The notes: a model not told the origin generated them from the sequence alone. A stretch of 34,896 nt of DNA from Albibeggiatoa sp964388965 (GCA_964388965.1 CAYMCP010000037.1:1-34896); one strand, 5' to 3'; shown: positions 26,961 to 34,896, counted from the stretch's first letter. A program made the numbers and translations.

Positions 26961-28277
26961 TCAATTTCTTTTGATCCAAGTTAAGAAACTAGCAACAAAT
27001 TCTGGCATTAGTAAAAATAAGATACTAATAAATAAAAATGTAAGAATGGCTTGTACTAAGAAAATTTGTGGAATTGTAAAGCCTGCGCCTAATAATATCA
27101 CGATGCTAATGGCGGAGGAGACCATAAATAATGCGTTACAAATATTTGCTCCAGAAATAATCCGTGCCCGAACGGTTGAATTGCTGCGTTGTTGTACGGT
27201 TGTATTCAGGGGTACAATGTAAATGCCGCCGAATAAACCAATTAATATTAAATCTAATAAAATACGCCAGCTACCTTCTAAGCTTAAAAATTGCCACAAG
27301 CCGTATTCACCTGCTGCCAAGTTGCTTGCGACGAAGGGTTGACTAGCAAAATAGAGATCAATTGGAAAGACTGTCAAACCAATTGTACCGACCACAACTA
27401 AACCTAATTCAACACGCCCTTTGGACAATTTTTCACATAAGATTGAACCAAAACCAATACCTAATGAAAACATAAATAATAATAATGTTATAACTTCGTT
27501 ATTGCTACCTAAAATGTATTTGGCGTAAGCTGGTACTTGAGATAAAAAAGTCGCACCTACAAACCAAAACCAAGAAGCGGCAATAATTGCGATAAAAACA
27601 TCTTTGCGTTCTAGGGCGAATCGGAAAATGCACCAAGTTTGGGTAAAAATATTCCAGTTTAATTGTAAATTAGCGTCTGGTGGTGCTGCTTTTGGAATGA
27701 ATAGGCTTGAAATATAACCTAAAATTGCAATTAGGAATACTACGCCAGAAACGAATAATGCACCGTATTGTGTAGAAATTAGAATTCCTCCTAAAATTGT
27801 ACCTAATAAAATGGCTAAAAATACACCCATACTAAGTAAACCATTCCCCCCCATTAATTCATTTTGTTGGAGGTGTTGCGGTAAAATTGCATATTTTAGC
27901 GGTCCAAATAATGTTGATTGCGCTCCCATTAAAAATAATAATATTATTAAAAATAAAATATGTTGGGTATAAAATCCGAGAAAAGCCAAAGACATAATAA
28001 TGATTTCTAAGAGCTTAGTTTTTTGTATCATTGAAGATTTTTCATATTTATCAGCTAATTGTCCAGCAGTTGCGGATAATAAAAAAAACGGTAGTATGAA
28101 GATACCGGCACTAATGGTAACAAGTTGTGTTGTTGGAATACCATACAGTATATCACCTTGAAAAATAATTAAAATAACCAGTGCATTTTTATAAACATTA
28201 TCGTTAAATGCACCTAGAAATTGAGTCAGAAATAGTGGGAAAAAATGTTTATTGCGAAGTAGGCTGAATTGACTCAT
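26961..28277 (-). CDS. MFS transporter of the LplT (lysophospholipid) type
   Basis: 438 residues from the ATG at 28277, chosen because AAGGAG lies 9 bases upstream; the frame runs on to 28319. Twelve hydrophobic segments fit a major facilitator fold. The N-terminal LTQFLGAFNDNVYKNAL and GQLADKYEKSSMIQKTKLLEI, then MGAQSTLFGPLKYAILPQ and ELMGGNGLLSMGVFLAILLGTILGG, are the pattern of LplT and of the transporter half of the MFS-acyltransferase fusions. LplT flips lysophospholipids inward for re-acylation by Aas. No acyltransferase domain is fused and none is next to it, so the substrate is inferred from family only. It is transcribed alone. Confidence 0.82.
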   Translation of the reverse strand: MSQFSLLRNKHFFPLFLTQFLGAFNDNVYKNALVILIIFQGDILYGIPTTQLVTISAGIFILPFFLLSATAGQLADKYEKSSMIQKTKLLEIIIMSLAFLGFYTQHILFLIILLFLMGAQSTLFGPLKYAILPQHLQQNELMGGNGLLSMGVFLAILLGTILGGILISTQYGALFVSGVVFLIAILGYISSLFIPKAAPPDANLQLNWNIFTQTWCIFRFALERKDVFIAIIAASWFWFVGATFLSQVPAYAKYILGSNNEVITLLLFMFSLGIGFGSILCEKLSKGRVELGLVVVGTIGLTVFPIDLYFASQPFVASNLAAGEYGLWQFLSLEGSWRILLDLILIGLFGGIYIVPLNTTVQQRSNSTVRARIISGANICNALFMVSSAISIVILLGAGFTIPQIFLVQAILTFLFISILFLLMPEFVASFLTWIKRN

Positions 28278-28319
28278 AGTAACAAGCTCCTTGTATTTAG
28301 TTTGACTACATTTACACAT

Positions 28320-28640
28320 AAAACCTCGTTATTCCGACAGGAATATAAGCGCGGCAGGTGTAGCCTTCAGTTTAACTGAAATGCGGTTTATATTTTGAAT
28401 TTACTTGGATATGATAAAACACAAAGCATGGAACTTACTACACGCAAATGTTGTAGGGCGCGGGAGTGTCTAATTGGGTGACGACGCGGTGCACCGTCAC
28501 AAGGAAAAATCTCGTTCACAAGGAAAAATCTGTTTCTAAGTATTGCGCAGAATGAGCCACTGACGTACTAGCGTCACGCAATAATGATGGCTTATTGATT
28601 TGGGTTGTGGAAGCGGTGTGGTAAATATGGGTTTTTAAAG
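28320..28640. other. Intergenic, 321 bp, with one repeat copy
   Basis: This is the upstream region of the MFS gene and the downstream region of the adenylate cyclase gene, both on the minus strand. It holds repeat copy B (28469-28586). The remainder shows no protein-like frame and no convincing promoter. Confidence 0.5.
28469..28586. repeat. Terminally inverted intergenic repeat, copy B, with 19-bp tandem duplication
   Basis: This is the same element as 15929-16026. The left end is TCTAATTGGGTGACG, and the right end is the imperfect inverse, CGTCACGCAATAATGA. The core TCACAAGGAAAAATCTC and the AGAATGAGCCACTGA block are shared with copy A. Copy B is longer because CACAAGGAAAAATCTCGTT (28498-28516) is followed directly by CACAAGGAAAAATCTGTTT (28517-28535). 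TGACG TACTAG CGTCA near the right end is a perfect hairpin. Confidence 0.75.
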
Positions 28641-30641
28641 TCAAAATACCTGAGTACCGAACTGTACTTGAGAATCTCCAGTCTTTAGGGCAGCGGGGAG
28701 AATGTCGGCTAATACTTGATGTACTGTAACAGGTGCTTTTTTACCACGTAGGTTTACCGTACCAACATATTGAGTTTGATAATTGTCACCTAAATAATGC
28801 AACGTTGTTTCACCGATCAAAATTCGACACGGATTAGCTATATCCAATTCTTTATTAAAATCTTCCAAACGTGCCGCCGTATTCACAGTATCGCCTAATA
28901 CGGTGTATTCCTGTCGTTTTGAACTGCCCAGACTACCAACTACTAAAGGTCCTGTATAAATACCGATTCGGACACTGATTACAGGTAAGTGATATTGTTT
29001 CCACTGTTCGCGCAATTCAATAATTTCCTGACGCATCGCTAATGCACACTTTACCGCATTGACAGCATCTTGTTTAATCATTTTTTCGTTTGTTTCAACG
29101 ATGGGTATGCCAAAAGTAACCATAATTGCGTCACCAATAAATTTATTTACTTGTCCTTGATGTTTTTCCACAATATGCACCATTGCATCCATATATTCGT
29201 TTAACCATTCCATTAATTGATCAGGCTCCATATCTTCCGAAACTGAGGTAAAACCTCTAATATCAGCGAACAATACAGTAGCTGTGGTACGCTTTGGACG
29301 TAAACGACCTTGATGTAAATACTGGTCGCGCGACTGCCAAATAATTTCCGCTACCTCTTTTGATACGTGGCTGCGAAACAAATTCATTAAAATTTTACGT
29401 TCGTCACTATGCTGATAAGACCGATAAACAACAGTTAAAATCATTGCTACAATCCAACCTAATGCAGGTGCTGCAAATAATAACCACCATCCCAACATAA
29501 AACTACTGTAAACAATAATGCTGAGTGTAAATAAACCACTAAATATTAAAATTGTATAATCAATAGCAGTTTGCGTAATGAACAAACAAACTAATACGCC
29601 TAATGCTACCCATATCCAAATCCATAAGGCTTCTTGTGATGTTGTCCAATTACGCAATGCTGTATCTTTACCCTTTGAAATATCTAATAATTGACTGACT
29701 GCATAAGCATGAATTGCAGCACCTGCAATACGCTGATTATCAATTGGTGTATAGAAAAAATCTGGTGTTGCCTCTGCGCGTGTACCTATAATAATGATTT
29801 TATCTTGTAATAAACGCGGATCAAAATTACCAGCTAGTAATTGACCAAAAGTTAAATTATTAAATTCGTGTAGCGCATTAGGATAAGCCATTAAAAATTG
29901 ATAACCAGCGGAATCGATATTGACATAACCGCCAAAATTATTTGTCAATGGTTTAGGTAATACGCCTTTACCCAAAAAACCATCATTACTATCAGTGCGA
30001 CCATGTAAATAAATACTTTCTTTTTCTAAATATTTCAGGGCTAAACGCAAACTAAATGACCATACTGTTTCGCCATTTTCTTCAGTCATAAAAAACAAGC
30101 CACGCCGAATTGTCCCATTTTGGTCAATAATTAAATCATTAAATCCAACTTGGTCTTGAGTAGATAAACATTCAGGCGGATCAACTCGGATTCCATGTCC
30201 ATCAGCTATTTTTTCAATCCCAATAATTTTTTTATTTTGTACGAAAATTTGACATAGACGTTCATAGGCAGGTTGTTTATTAATCGGCACAGGTAAATCC
30301 CGATACAAATCTAAGCCGATTACACGCGGTTGATTAGCTAGTAAAATTTCAAATGCTTGGACTAAATTCGCGTCAGTCAGTGGCCAACCAAATTTTCTTT
30401 GATCTTCATCTGTTAGCCAAATCAAGGTGATACGTTCGTCTATGTTAGTGCCTTGTACTTTTTGTGTTAGCATCCAGTCGTAAGCTGCTAAATCCAAACT
30501 GGCTAATTTTCCGTAACTGTGTAAGCCAAAAATAGCAAAAAAAATGATATGCACTAAAATGAAACCCACAATAAATGGGTAATGCTGCCAGTACGAAATT
30601 TTTCTTAAAATGTAACGTAAGGATTTACGTCGAATAATCAT
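28641..30641 (-). CDS. CHASE2-domain class III adenylate cyclase
   Basis: 666 residues from the ATG at 30641, preceded by a strong AGAGGA; an ATG six codons upstream has no such site. After one N-terminal span (about 23-42) comes a CHASE2 extracytoplasmic sensor domain (about 50-335, with DERITLIWLTDEDQRKFGWP, VIGLDLYRD, GSRAEATPDFFYTP-like IIIGTRAEATPDFF, and AGAAIHAYAVSQLL). Three spans (about 345-410) follow, then the cyclase domain. Metal-binding Asp residues are in LFADIRGFT and FIGDAIMV. The Lys of NKFIGD and Asp of VLGDTVN are the adenine-specifying pair, and the Asn and Arg of VNTAARLE are the transition-state residues, so cAMP is the expected product. It is transcribed alone on the minus strand. 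Confidence 0.92.
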   Translation of the reverse strand: MIIRRKSLRYILRKISYWQHYPFIVGFILVHIIFFAIFGLHSYGKLASLDLAAYDWMLTQKVQGTNIDERITLIWLTDEDQRKFGWPLTDANLVQAFEILLANQPRVIGLDLYRDLPVPINKQPAYERLCQIFVQNKKIIGIEKIADGHGIRVDPPECLSTQDQVGFNDLIIDQNGTIRRGLFFMTEENGETVWSFSLRLALKYLEKESIYLHGRTDSNDGFLGKGVLPKPLTNNFGGYVNIDSAGYQFLMAYPNALHEFNNLTFGQLLAGNFDPRLLQDKIIIIGTRAEATPDFFYTPIDNQRIAGAAIHAYAVSQLLDISKGKDTALRNWTTSQEALWIWIWVALGVLVCLFITQTAIDYTILIFSGLFTLSIIVYSSFMLGWWLLFAAPALGWIVAMILTVVYRSYQHSDERKILMNLFRSHVSKEVAEIIWQSRDQYLHQGRLRPKRTTATVLFADIRGFTSVSEDMEPDQLMEWLNEYMDAMVHIVEKHQGQVNKFIGDAIMVTFGIPIVETNEKMIKQDAVNAVKCALAMRQEIIELREQWKQYHLPVISVRIGIYTGPLVVGSLGSSKRQEYTVLGDTVNTAARLEDFNKELDIANPCRILIGETTLHYLGDNYQTQYVGTVNLRGKKAPVTVHQVLADILPAALKTGDSQVQFGTQVF

Positions 30642-30659
30642 TACATCCTCTCTTAGCAT

Positions 30660-31163
30660 TTTATTACAGTTGATTACGATGTCTCTTACCTGTCAGTTTT
30701 AAGTCACATTGTTTATAACTATCATTACCTGAAATATAAGAGAGGTATTGCGCTTTAAATCATTAATATGCTTTAGCGCAAAATGCGTTCCACTGTAAGA
30801 AATGCGAATGTATGAAAATAAAAATATGCTATAACTATTTGTTATTTAAAAATATTTAAAGATGATTTTGCTATTAAGAGTAAATAAAAAGTGAAATTGA
30901 GACGAAAAATTGACTCATAGATGCTAGATAGATTTAAATAATTGACAGGTACAGCTTTAAGTGGAATTGTACTTGTTTAGCGCGTTGCCCAATTTTGAGA
31001 CTGTAAAAATACTTGCTTTTTTGAATTTAGAGTTATTTAAAATCAACAACTTAAAACCATTAAAATGATTATTTTTGTGATGCTTTTACAATCTCAAAAT
31101 TTAGTAACGAGGTAAAAATCTTTAATGTGTAAAAATATTTTATATTGAATATTTGCTTGTTAT
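30660..31163. other. Intergenic, 504 bp, with one repeat copy
   Basis: This is the largest gap in the window, between the ccmA stop and the cyclase start (both minus). It contains the inverted-repeat element 30991-31101 (own entry) and a short inverted repeat, CAGGTACA (near 30945) with TGTACTTG (near 30968). The ccmB gene expected after ccmA is not here, and no remnant of it is recognisable. No other gene is supported. Confidence 0.55.
30991..31101. repeat. TGTAAAA-ended inverted-repeat element, copy 2
   Basis: AATTTTGAGACTGTAAAA (30991-31008) and TTTTACAATCTCAAAATT (31084-31101) form 18-bp arms with one mismatch. Read in reverse, the interior follows the element at 23561-23639 (AAAATAAT-x-ATT, GGTTTTAAG, TTCAAAAAAGCAAGTATTTTTACAG in pieces), with about 25 extra bases in the middle. 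It lies 62 bp downstream of the ccmA stop. Confidence 0.65.
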
Positions 31164-31805
31164 TTAAGTAAGTTTTAAAATTCGTGAATGTGTACAATTA
31201 ACATGGTGATGAGAGGTAATGACAGCCATTCCGCCCCGCTGTGCGTGTTGATCTAGTAGATTTTCTACCATTTGAATGGCTTTTTTATCCAACGCAGTAA
31301 ACGGTTCATCTAAAATCCATAGTTGTATATCATTAGTCAACAAACGTGCTAATGCGACTCTACGTTGCTGACCTGCTGATAAAGTACGTGTTGGTACATC
31401 CTCAAAGCCATATAAACCGACTTGTTCTAAAGCTGATTCTAAAGCAATATTGGCAGGGTATGCGGCTAACGTTTTTGCCATCTGTAAATTTTCTAATGGC
31501 GTTAATTCTAGTTTGATTCCCGGTGCATGACCAATGTATGCTAAATGTCGCCAATATACAGATTTATCCTCCTCAATATCTTGATTTTGCCACAATACTT
31601 GTCCTGCTTCCGCCAGACTTAAACCGCATAAAATCCGCAATAAACTGGTTTTACCGCTGCCGTTATGTCCTTCAATTTGTAATAGTTCACCCGCATTTAA
31701 CTGAAAATTCAAATCTTTAAACAAAACGCGGTCATCACGAACACAAGTTAATTGAGTAACAACTAAGGTATTTTGTTTATCAAATTGTATTTGATTTACT
31801 TGCAT
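31164..31805 (-). CDS. ccmA: Heme exporter ATP-binding protein CcmA
   Basis: 213 residues from the ATG at 31805. The frame continues upstream only through the inverted-repeat element, so the longer version is not credible. It aligns throughout with E. coli CcmA. Visible are the Walker A motif GHNGSGKTS, IGHAPGIKLELTPLENL, the ABC signature LSAGQQRRVALARL, and Walker B with WILDEPFTALDK. CcmA is the ATPase of the CcmABCD complex that delivers heme to CcmE during c-type cytochrome maturation. In most gammaproteobacteria ccmB follows directly; here the next 504 bp downstream hold no gene. It may be an orphan, a second copy, or part of a rearranged ccm locus. Confidence 0.9.
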   Translation of the reverse strand: MQVNQIQFDKQNTLVVTQLTCVRDDRVLFKDLNFQLNAGELLQIEGHNGSGKTSLLRILCGLSLAEAGQVLWQNQDIEEDKSVYWRHLAYIGHAPGIKLELTPLENLQMAKTLAAYPANIALESALEQVGLYGFEDVPTRTLSAGQQRRVALARLLTNDIQLWILDEPFTALDKKAIQMVENLLDQHAQRGGMAVITSHHHVNCTHSRILKLT

Positions 31806-31849
31806 ATTCAATCCAGTGAGAAAAATAAGAAGAAAGTTGTATTTTTTCC

Positions 31850-32035
31850 TCGTCCCAACGGTCTCCATTGGAATACAGCAGGGAAGCTTCGCGTCCCGAA
31901 GCAAAAAAGTTTGAAAACAGAAATTAAGTAGGGGTTACACAGTTTAAATAAAAATTTTACTCTATAATTTGCAACCCGCAATAAATTGGGACGCAGAGCG
32001 TCCCCGCTGTCTTCCAACGGAGACCATTGGGACGA
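31850..32035. repeat. 186-bp element with 48-bp inverted arms and GGGACGC hairpins
   Basis: The left arm 31850-31897 (starting TCGTCCCAACGG, ending CGCGTCCC) and the right arm 31988-32035 (starting GGGACGCAGAGCGTCCC, ending TTGGGACGA) are inverted copies with 41 of 48 positions identical. The spacer is 90 bp. The right arm holds a perfect 7-bp hairpin, GGGACGC AGA GCGTCCC. Both arms hold CCAACGG ... CCATTGG. Frames running through the arms are artefacts of the repeat. Probably a MITE-like or palindromic repeat-family element. Confidence 0.75.
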
Positions 32036-32123
32036 GAAATAGTCATTCTAAATTTAAAACCATAGCATAATCAATGCTATATGAATCCATTAAAAGATAC
32101 ACCGTCAAAAATTTTAGCAGAAA

Positions 32124-32132
32124 TGTTATAAT
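32124..32132 (+). promoter_or_regulatory. Extended -10 promoter for comM
   Basis: TGTTATAAT: a TG one base before a perfect TATAAT at 32127-32132. The -35 region is poor (GTCAAA, 17 bp upstream), as is common for extended -10 promoters. The predicted start near 32139 gives a leader of about 25 bases to the ATG at 32164. Confidence 0.55.
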
Positions 32133-32163
32133 AATCTCTATTCATTAATAAAATAACAAAATT

Positions 32164-33690
32164 ATGTCGCTTTCAGTTATTTATAGTCGCGCCCAAGTTG
32201 GTATTGATGCCCTACCTGTTACTATCGAAGTGCATTTGACCAATGGTTTACCTGCTCTATCTATCGTTGGTTTACCAGAGGCGGCGGTAAAGGAAAGCAA
32301 AGATCGTGTGCGCAGTGCTTTAATGAATAGTCAATATATTTTTCCACAACAGCGTATCACAATTAATCTTGCACCTGCTGATTTGCCTAAAGAAGGTGGA
32401 CGGTTCGATTTACCCATTGCGTTAGGGATTTTAGCAGCTTCGGGACAAGTGTGCTCAGAAACGTTAGAACAATATGAATTTGTAGGTGAATTAGCATTAA
32501 GTGGTGAATTGCGTTCAGTGCGTGGTGTTTTGCCATTAGGATTGGCAGCGCGACAAGTACAACGTGCAATTGTTATCCCTCAACAAAATCTTGATGAGGC
32601 TAAGATGCTTAGTGAAATACAAATTTTTCCGATTCAGCATTTACGTGATATTTGTCATCATTTAGATAACACAGCACTTATTACGCCTGTTTTTACCACT
32701 AAAACGCCAGAACCAATTATTCCCGCACATATTCCAGATTTAAGTGATGTACGTGGTCAACATCATGCGAAACGCGCCTTAGAAGTTGCAGCAGCAGGTG
32801 GACATAATTTATTAATGGTGGGTCCGCCCGGTACAGGTAAAACCATGTTGGCAAGTCGTATGGCAGGTTTGTTGCCGCCTATGACTGAAAAAGAAGCATT
32901 AGAAACGGCAATTATTGCTTCAATTGCGCGTCAAAATGGTTTTGAGGCTAAATCTTGGGGTGTGCGACCGTTTCGGATTCCACATCATACAGCATCAGGA
33001 GTTGCCTTAGTTGGTGGTGGCAGTCAGCCGCGTCCGGGTGAAATCTCTCTTGCTCATCATGGTATTTTATTTTTAGATGAGTTGCCTGAATTTGATAAGC
33101 GGGTATTGGAAGTGTTACGCGAACCACTTGAATCTGGCAATATCACCATTTCACGTGCAGCGCGTCAAGCAGAATTTCCGGCAAATTTTCAATTAATCGC
33201 GGCGATGAATCCCTGTCCTTGTGGATATTTAGGGGACAAGCGTTGTCAGTGTACGATAGAGCAGGTGCGACGTTACCGTGCAAAAGTATCAGGTCCATTG
33301 TTGGATAGGATTGATTTGCATATTGAAGTACCAAATTTGCCACGTACTGAATTACGCGCAGAAAATCGTAGCGAAACTAGCCAAGTTGTGCGTGAACGAG
33401 TGGTAAATGCGCGCCTCATTCAGTGGCAGCGCAATCGAGGTAAGGCAAATAGTAATTTAGTAAATAAGGAAATTGATCAATTTTGTCGTCTTAATCCTAA
33501 TGACGAGCGTTTACTGGATAAAGCGATTGAACAGTTAGGTTTATCAGCACGAGCATGGTATCGGATTTTGAAGGTAGCACGAACCATTGCAGACTTAGCG
33601 GGTAGTGAGCAGATTCAAACGCCACATTTAACCGAAGCTATCACTTATCGGCGATTGGAAAGAAATACGCAACATAATCGACAGTTTTAA
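32164..33690 (+). CDS. comM: ComM/YifB family AAA+ ATPase
   Basis: 508 residues, the family length. The N-terminal Lon-like (ChlI) domain (about 1-165) includes VEVHLTNGLPALSIVGLPEAAVKESKDRV-type sequence and LAPADLPKEGGRFDLPIALG. The Mg-chelatase-like AAA+ domain follows, with Walker A GPPGTGKTM, PFRIPHHTASGVALVGGG, Walker B LFLDELPEF, and sensor/zinc-like NPCPCGYLGD with CQC. The C-terminal ChlI-C region ends the protein (RILKVARTIADLAGSE). In naturally competent bacteria ComM is a hexameric helicase that promotes branch migration during integration of transforming DNA. Transcribed alone, it converges with the GGDEF gene with 18 bp between the stops. Confidence 0.94.
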   Translation: MSLSVIYSRAQVGIDALPVTIEVHLTNGLPALSIVGLPEAAVKESKDRVRSALMNSQYIFPQQRITINLAPADLPKEGGRFDLPIALGILAASGQVCSETLEQYEFVGELALSGELRSVRGVLPLGLAARQVQRAIVIPQQNLDEAKMLSEIQIFPIQHLRDICHHLDNTALITPVFTTKTPEPIIPAHIPDLSDVRGQHHAKRALEVAAAGGHNLLMVGPPGTGKTMLASRMAGLLPPMTEKEALETAIIASIARQNGFEAKSWGVRPFRIPHHTASGVALVGGGSQPRPGEISLAHHGILFLDELPEFDKRVLEVLREPLESGNITISRAARQAEFPANFQLIAAMNPCPCGYLGDKRCQCTIEQVRRYRAKVSGPLLDRIDLHIEVPNLPRTELRAENRSETSQVVRERVVNARLIQWQRNRGKANSNLVNKEIDQFCRLNPNDERLLDKAIEQLGLSARAWYRILKVARTIADLAGSEQIQTPHLTEAITYRRLERNTQHNRQF

Positions 33691-33708
33691 TGATTATAAC
33701 TTCATGAA

Positions 33709-34707
33709 TTACCACCAAACCATCACATGATTACGACCGGCTTGTTTTGCAGCAGTCAGCATAATATCAGCTCGATTTAGCAACTCTTCGTTAGACAACA
33801 AACTTTCCTTACTCAAATCTTCAAATTCTGCATCCATATCTACATCGCGTGACAATTCAATATTATTAGCAATACCAATACTTACCGTAATATGAACATG
33901 CTCTTTTTTAGTAGTTAAAAATATATTTTGCTCACAACGTTTACGGATTCGCTCACCTAAAATATAAGCACCATCTACGTCGGTGTGTGGCAACAGCAAG
34001 ATGAATTGTTCGCCCGCATAACGACAAGGAATATCAATTTCACGACGAATTGAAGCAACCAAAATTTTAGAGATTTCTTGTAAAACTCTATCGCCCTCCT
34101 GATAACCATATTGTCCATTAATTTGCTTAAAATGATCTATATCTACTAATAGAATTGAAAAAATTCCACCGTGCCGACGTACACGAGTCATTTCTTCTTG
34201 TAAGCGAATCTCAAAGTAATGACGGGTATACAATTCGGTTAATTTATCTATAGTGGCTTGTTTGTATAAAATTTGATTTTCTGAAACGGTAATTAACGCA
34301 TCAGCTAATAGTGGAGATATAAAAGTTAATATTTCTAAGGCATCTGCCATAATTGGTTGTTTTTTATGCTGTGCAATTACCGCGATTGCAACGACAGGTT
34401 GCCGTTTTCCCCGCATAATCGGGAGACAAAAACAGTTAAAATCATTGTAATTTTCTTTATGTACCGGAAAAGGCAATTTTTCTATTAAAATGCAGGGATA
34501 AATTTGATGTTTTCTAGTAAGTAATACTTCTTCAAGTGGTACACCTCTAAACGCAATTGGTTGTATTGGAAAGATAAATTCATTATTGTTTATTCCGCCC
34601 AATATTTCATTAACCGTACCATTTTCAATACTATAGAGTGCTACCATATCACTTTGACACAATTCAGATAAACTCGATAATACGCCCTTAATAAGGTGAT
34701 GTTCCAT
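33709..34707 (-). CDS. GAF-like/GGDEF protein with degenerate AGEQF motif
   Basis: 332 residues, with no membrane span or signal. The first ~155 residues look like a GAF sensor (FCLPIMRGKRQPVVAIAVIAQ). The GGDEF domain (about 165-332) keeps the first metal Asp region (LLVDIDHFKQIN), but the G-H-x-x-GD motif is GYQEGD and the signature is AGEQF (231-235), so the fourth-position Glu is Gln. The inhibitory I-site RxxD, five residues before the signature (REID-IPCRY), is intact. A ~20-residue acidic insertion precedes the final helices (MDAEFEDLSKESLLSNEELLNRAD). It may be a weak cyclase or a c-di-GMP/GTP-binding receptor. Confidence 0.88.
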   Translation of the reverse strand: MEHHLIKGVLSSLSELCQSDMVALYSIENGTVNEILGGINNNEFIFPIQPIAFRGVPLEEVLLTRKHQIYPCILIEKLPFPVHKENYNDFNCFCLPIMRGKRQPVVAIAVIAQHKKQPIMADALEILTFISPLLADALITVSENQILYKQATIDKLTELYTRHYFEIRLQEEMTRVRRHGGIFSILLVDIDHFKQINGQYGYQEGDRVLQEISKILVASIRREIDIPCRYAGEQFILLLPHTDVDGAYILGERIRKRCEQNIFLTTKKEHVHITVSIGIANNIELSRDVDMDAEFEDLSKESLLSNEELLNRADIMLTAAKQAGRNHVMVWW

Positions 34708-34827
34708 AAGTTTAATCCCGTTATTTTCTGTTATTTTTATAAGTTAAGCAGGTCAAGCAAATATAAAGCCTAAACAAATTTTTAGCATTTTGAGAAATAA
34801 TTTACAATTATGCTCAATTTCTCAGAG

Positions 34828-34874
34828 ATAAACATTTAGCTTGTTTACCAACAGCGCACCTTTTAAATGTTTAT
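34828..34874. repeat. 11-bp perfect inverted repeat near the right edge
   Basis: ATAAACATTTA (34828-34838) and TAAATGTTTAT (34864-34874) are perfect inverses with a 25-base loop. Immediately to the left, TGAGAAAT and ATTTCTCA form another inverted pair (about 34790-34824). This lies upstream of the GGDEF gene, and the neighbouring gene is outside the window, so the role cannot be judged. Confidence 0.4.
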
Positions 34875-34896
34875 GGCGTATGGTGCTGCGTTTATA

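Larger units (their letters stand above)
31806..32163. other. Divergent intergenic region ccmA/comM, 358 bp
   Basis: More than half of this gap is the 186-bp inverted-repeat element 31850-32035. The promoter of comM lies at its plus-strand end (own entry). The ccmA promoter must lie in or beyond the element, but no convincing -35/-10 pair is visible on the minus strand. Confidence 0.5.

Noticed and set aside
31806..32017. N-terminal extension of ccmA and a 69-codon frame running through the inverted-repeat element
   Set aside because: The frames come from the palindromic repeat. CcmA homology begins at the ATG at 31805.

Overview
The window is chromosomal DNA of an AT-rich gammaproteobacterium. 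The proteins that can be compared residue by residue with Escherichia coli (IscA, PII/GlnB, PyrC, MurC, CcmA, Nth, CcoI-type ATPase) are clearly gammaproteobacterial. The low GC, the many signalling genes with CHASE2, CHASE8, GGDEF and YfiR domains, and the palindromic GGGACGC/GCGTCCC repeats suggest a Thiotrichales/Beggiatoa-like sulfur bacterium. That placement is inference, not proof. No phage, plasmid, CRISPR or complete insertion sequence is visible. The islands of interest are small repeats and a few unusual genes between housekeeping genes.

Layout. Positions 1-230 hold a short IS630-derived miniature element with a decayed transposase start. Next, on the minus strand, comes a two-gene envelope operon: a membrane-anchored four-repeat protein, then a lipoprotein with an OmpA-like C terminus (3231-228). 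A two-gene glycosylation module follows (6505-3556): a TMTC-like GT-C membrane enzyme and a polyprenyl-phosphate-sugar synthase-like GT2. iscA and a tRNA-Arg(CCG) lie on the plus strand. The tRNA overlaps, in antisense, the last 22 codons (stop included) of an exported-protein gene. That gene ends a six-gene minus-strand operon: coiled-coil protein, proC, yggT, glnB, pyrC, exported protein (11530-7214).

A 1368-residue multi-TM envelope protein of unknown function (11784-15890) has a perfect -10 box only about 12 bp before its start codon and a cluster of four repeated AGATAG/CTATCT half-sites just upstream. Then follow an OmpA-type lipoprotein and nth (minus), and murC, a CcoI-type copper ATPase, mutM and nadC (plus). 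The last third is rich in signalling genes: a YfiR-like periplasmic protein paired with a CHASE8-HAMP hybrid histidine kinase, an MFS transporter of the LplT type, a CHASE2 adenylate cyclase, an orphan ccmA, comM (yifB), and a GAF-like/GGDEF protein with a degenerate active-site motif.

Repeats. Four intergenic repeat families are visible: (i) the IS630-type miniature element at 7-194; (ii) a 98-bp/117-bp terminally inverted element at 15929 and 28469, one copy carrying a 19-bp tandem duplication; (iii) a TGTAAAA/TTTTACA-ended element at 23561 and, inverted, at 30991; (iv) a 186-bp element with 48-bp inverted arms at 31850-32035, between ccmA and comM. No single large new system stands out. 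The best leads are the TMTC-like glycosylation pair, the YfiR/CHASE8 histidine kinase pair, the boxed promoter of the 1368-residue protein, the tRNA/antisense CDS overlap, and the repeat families.
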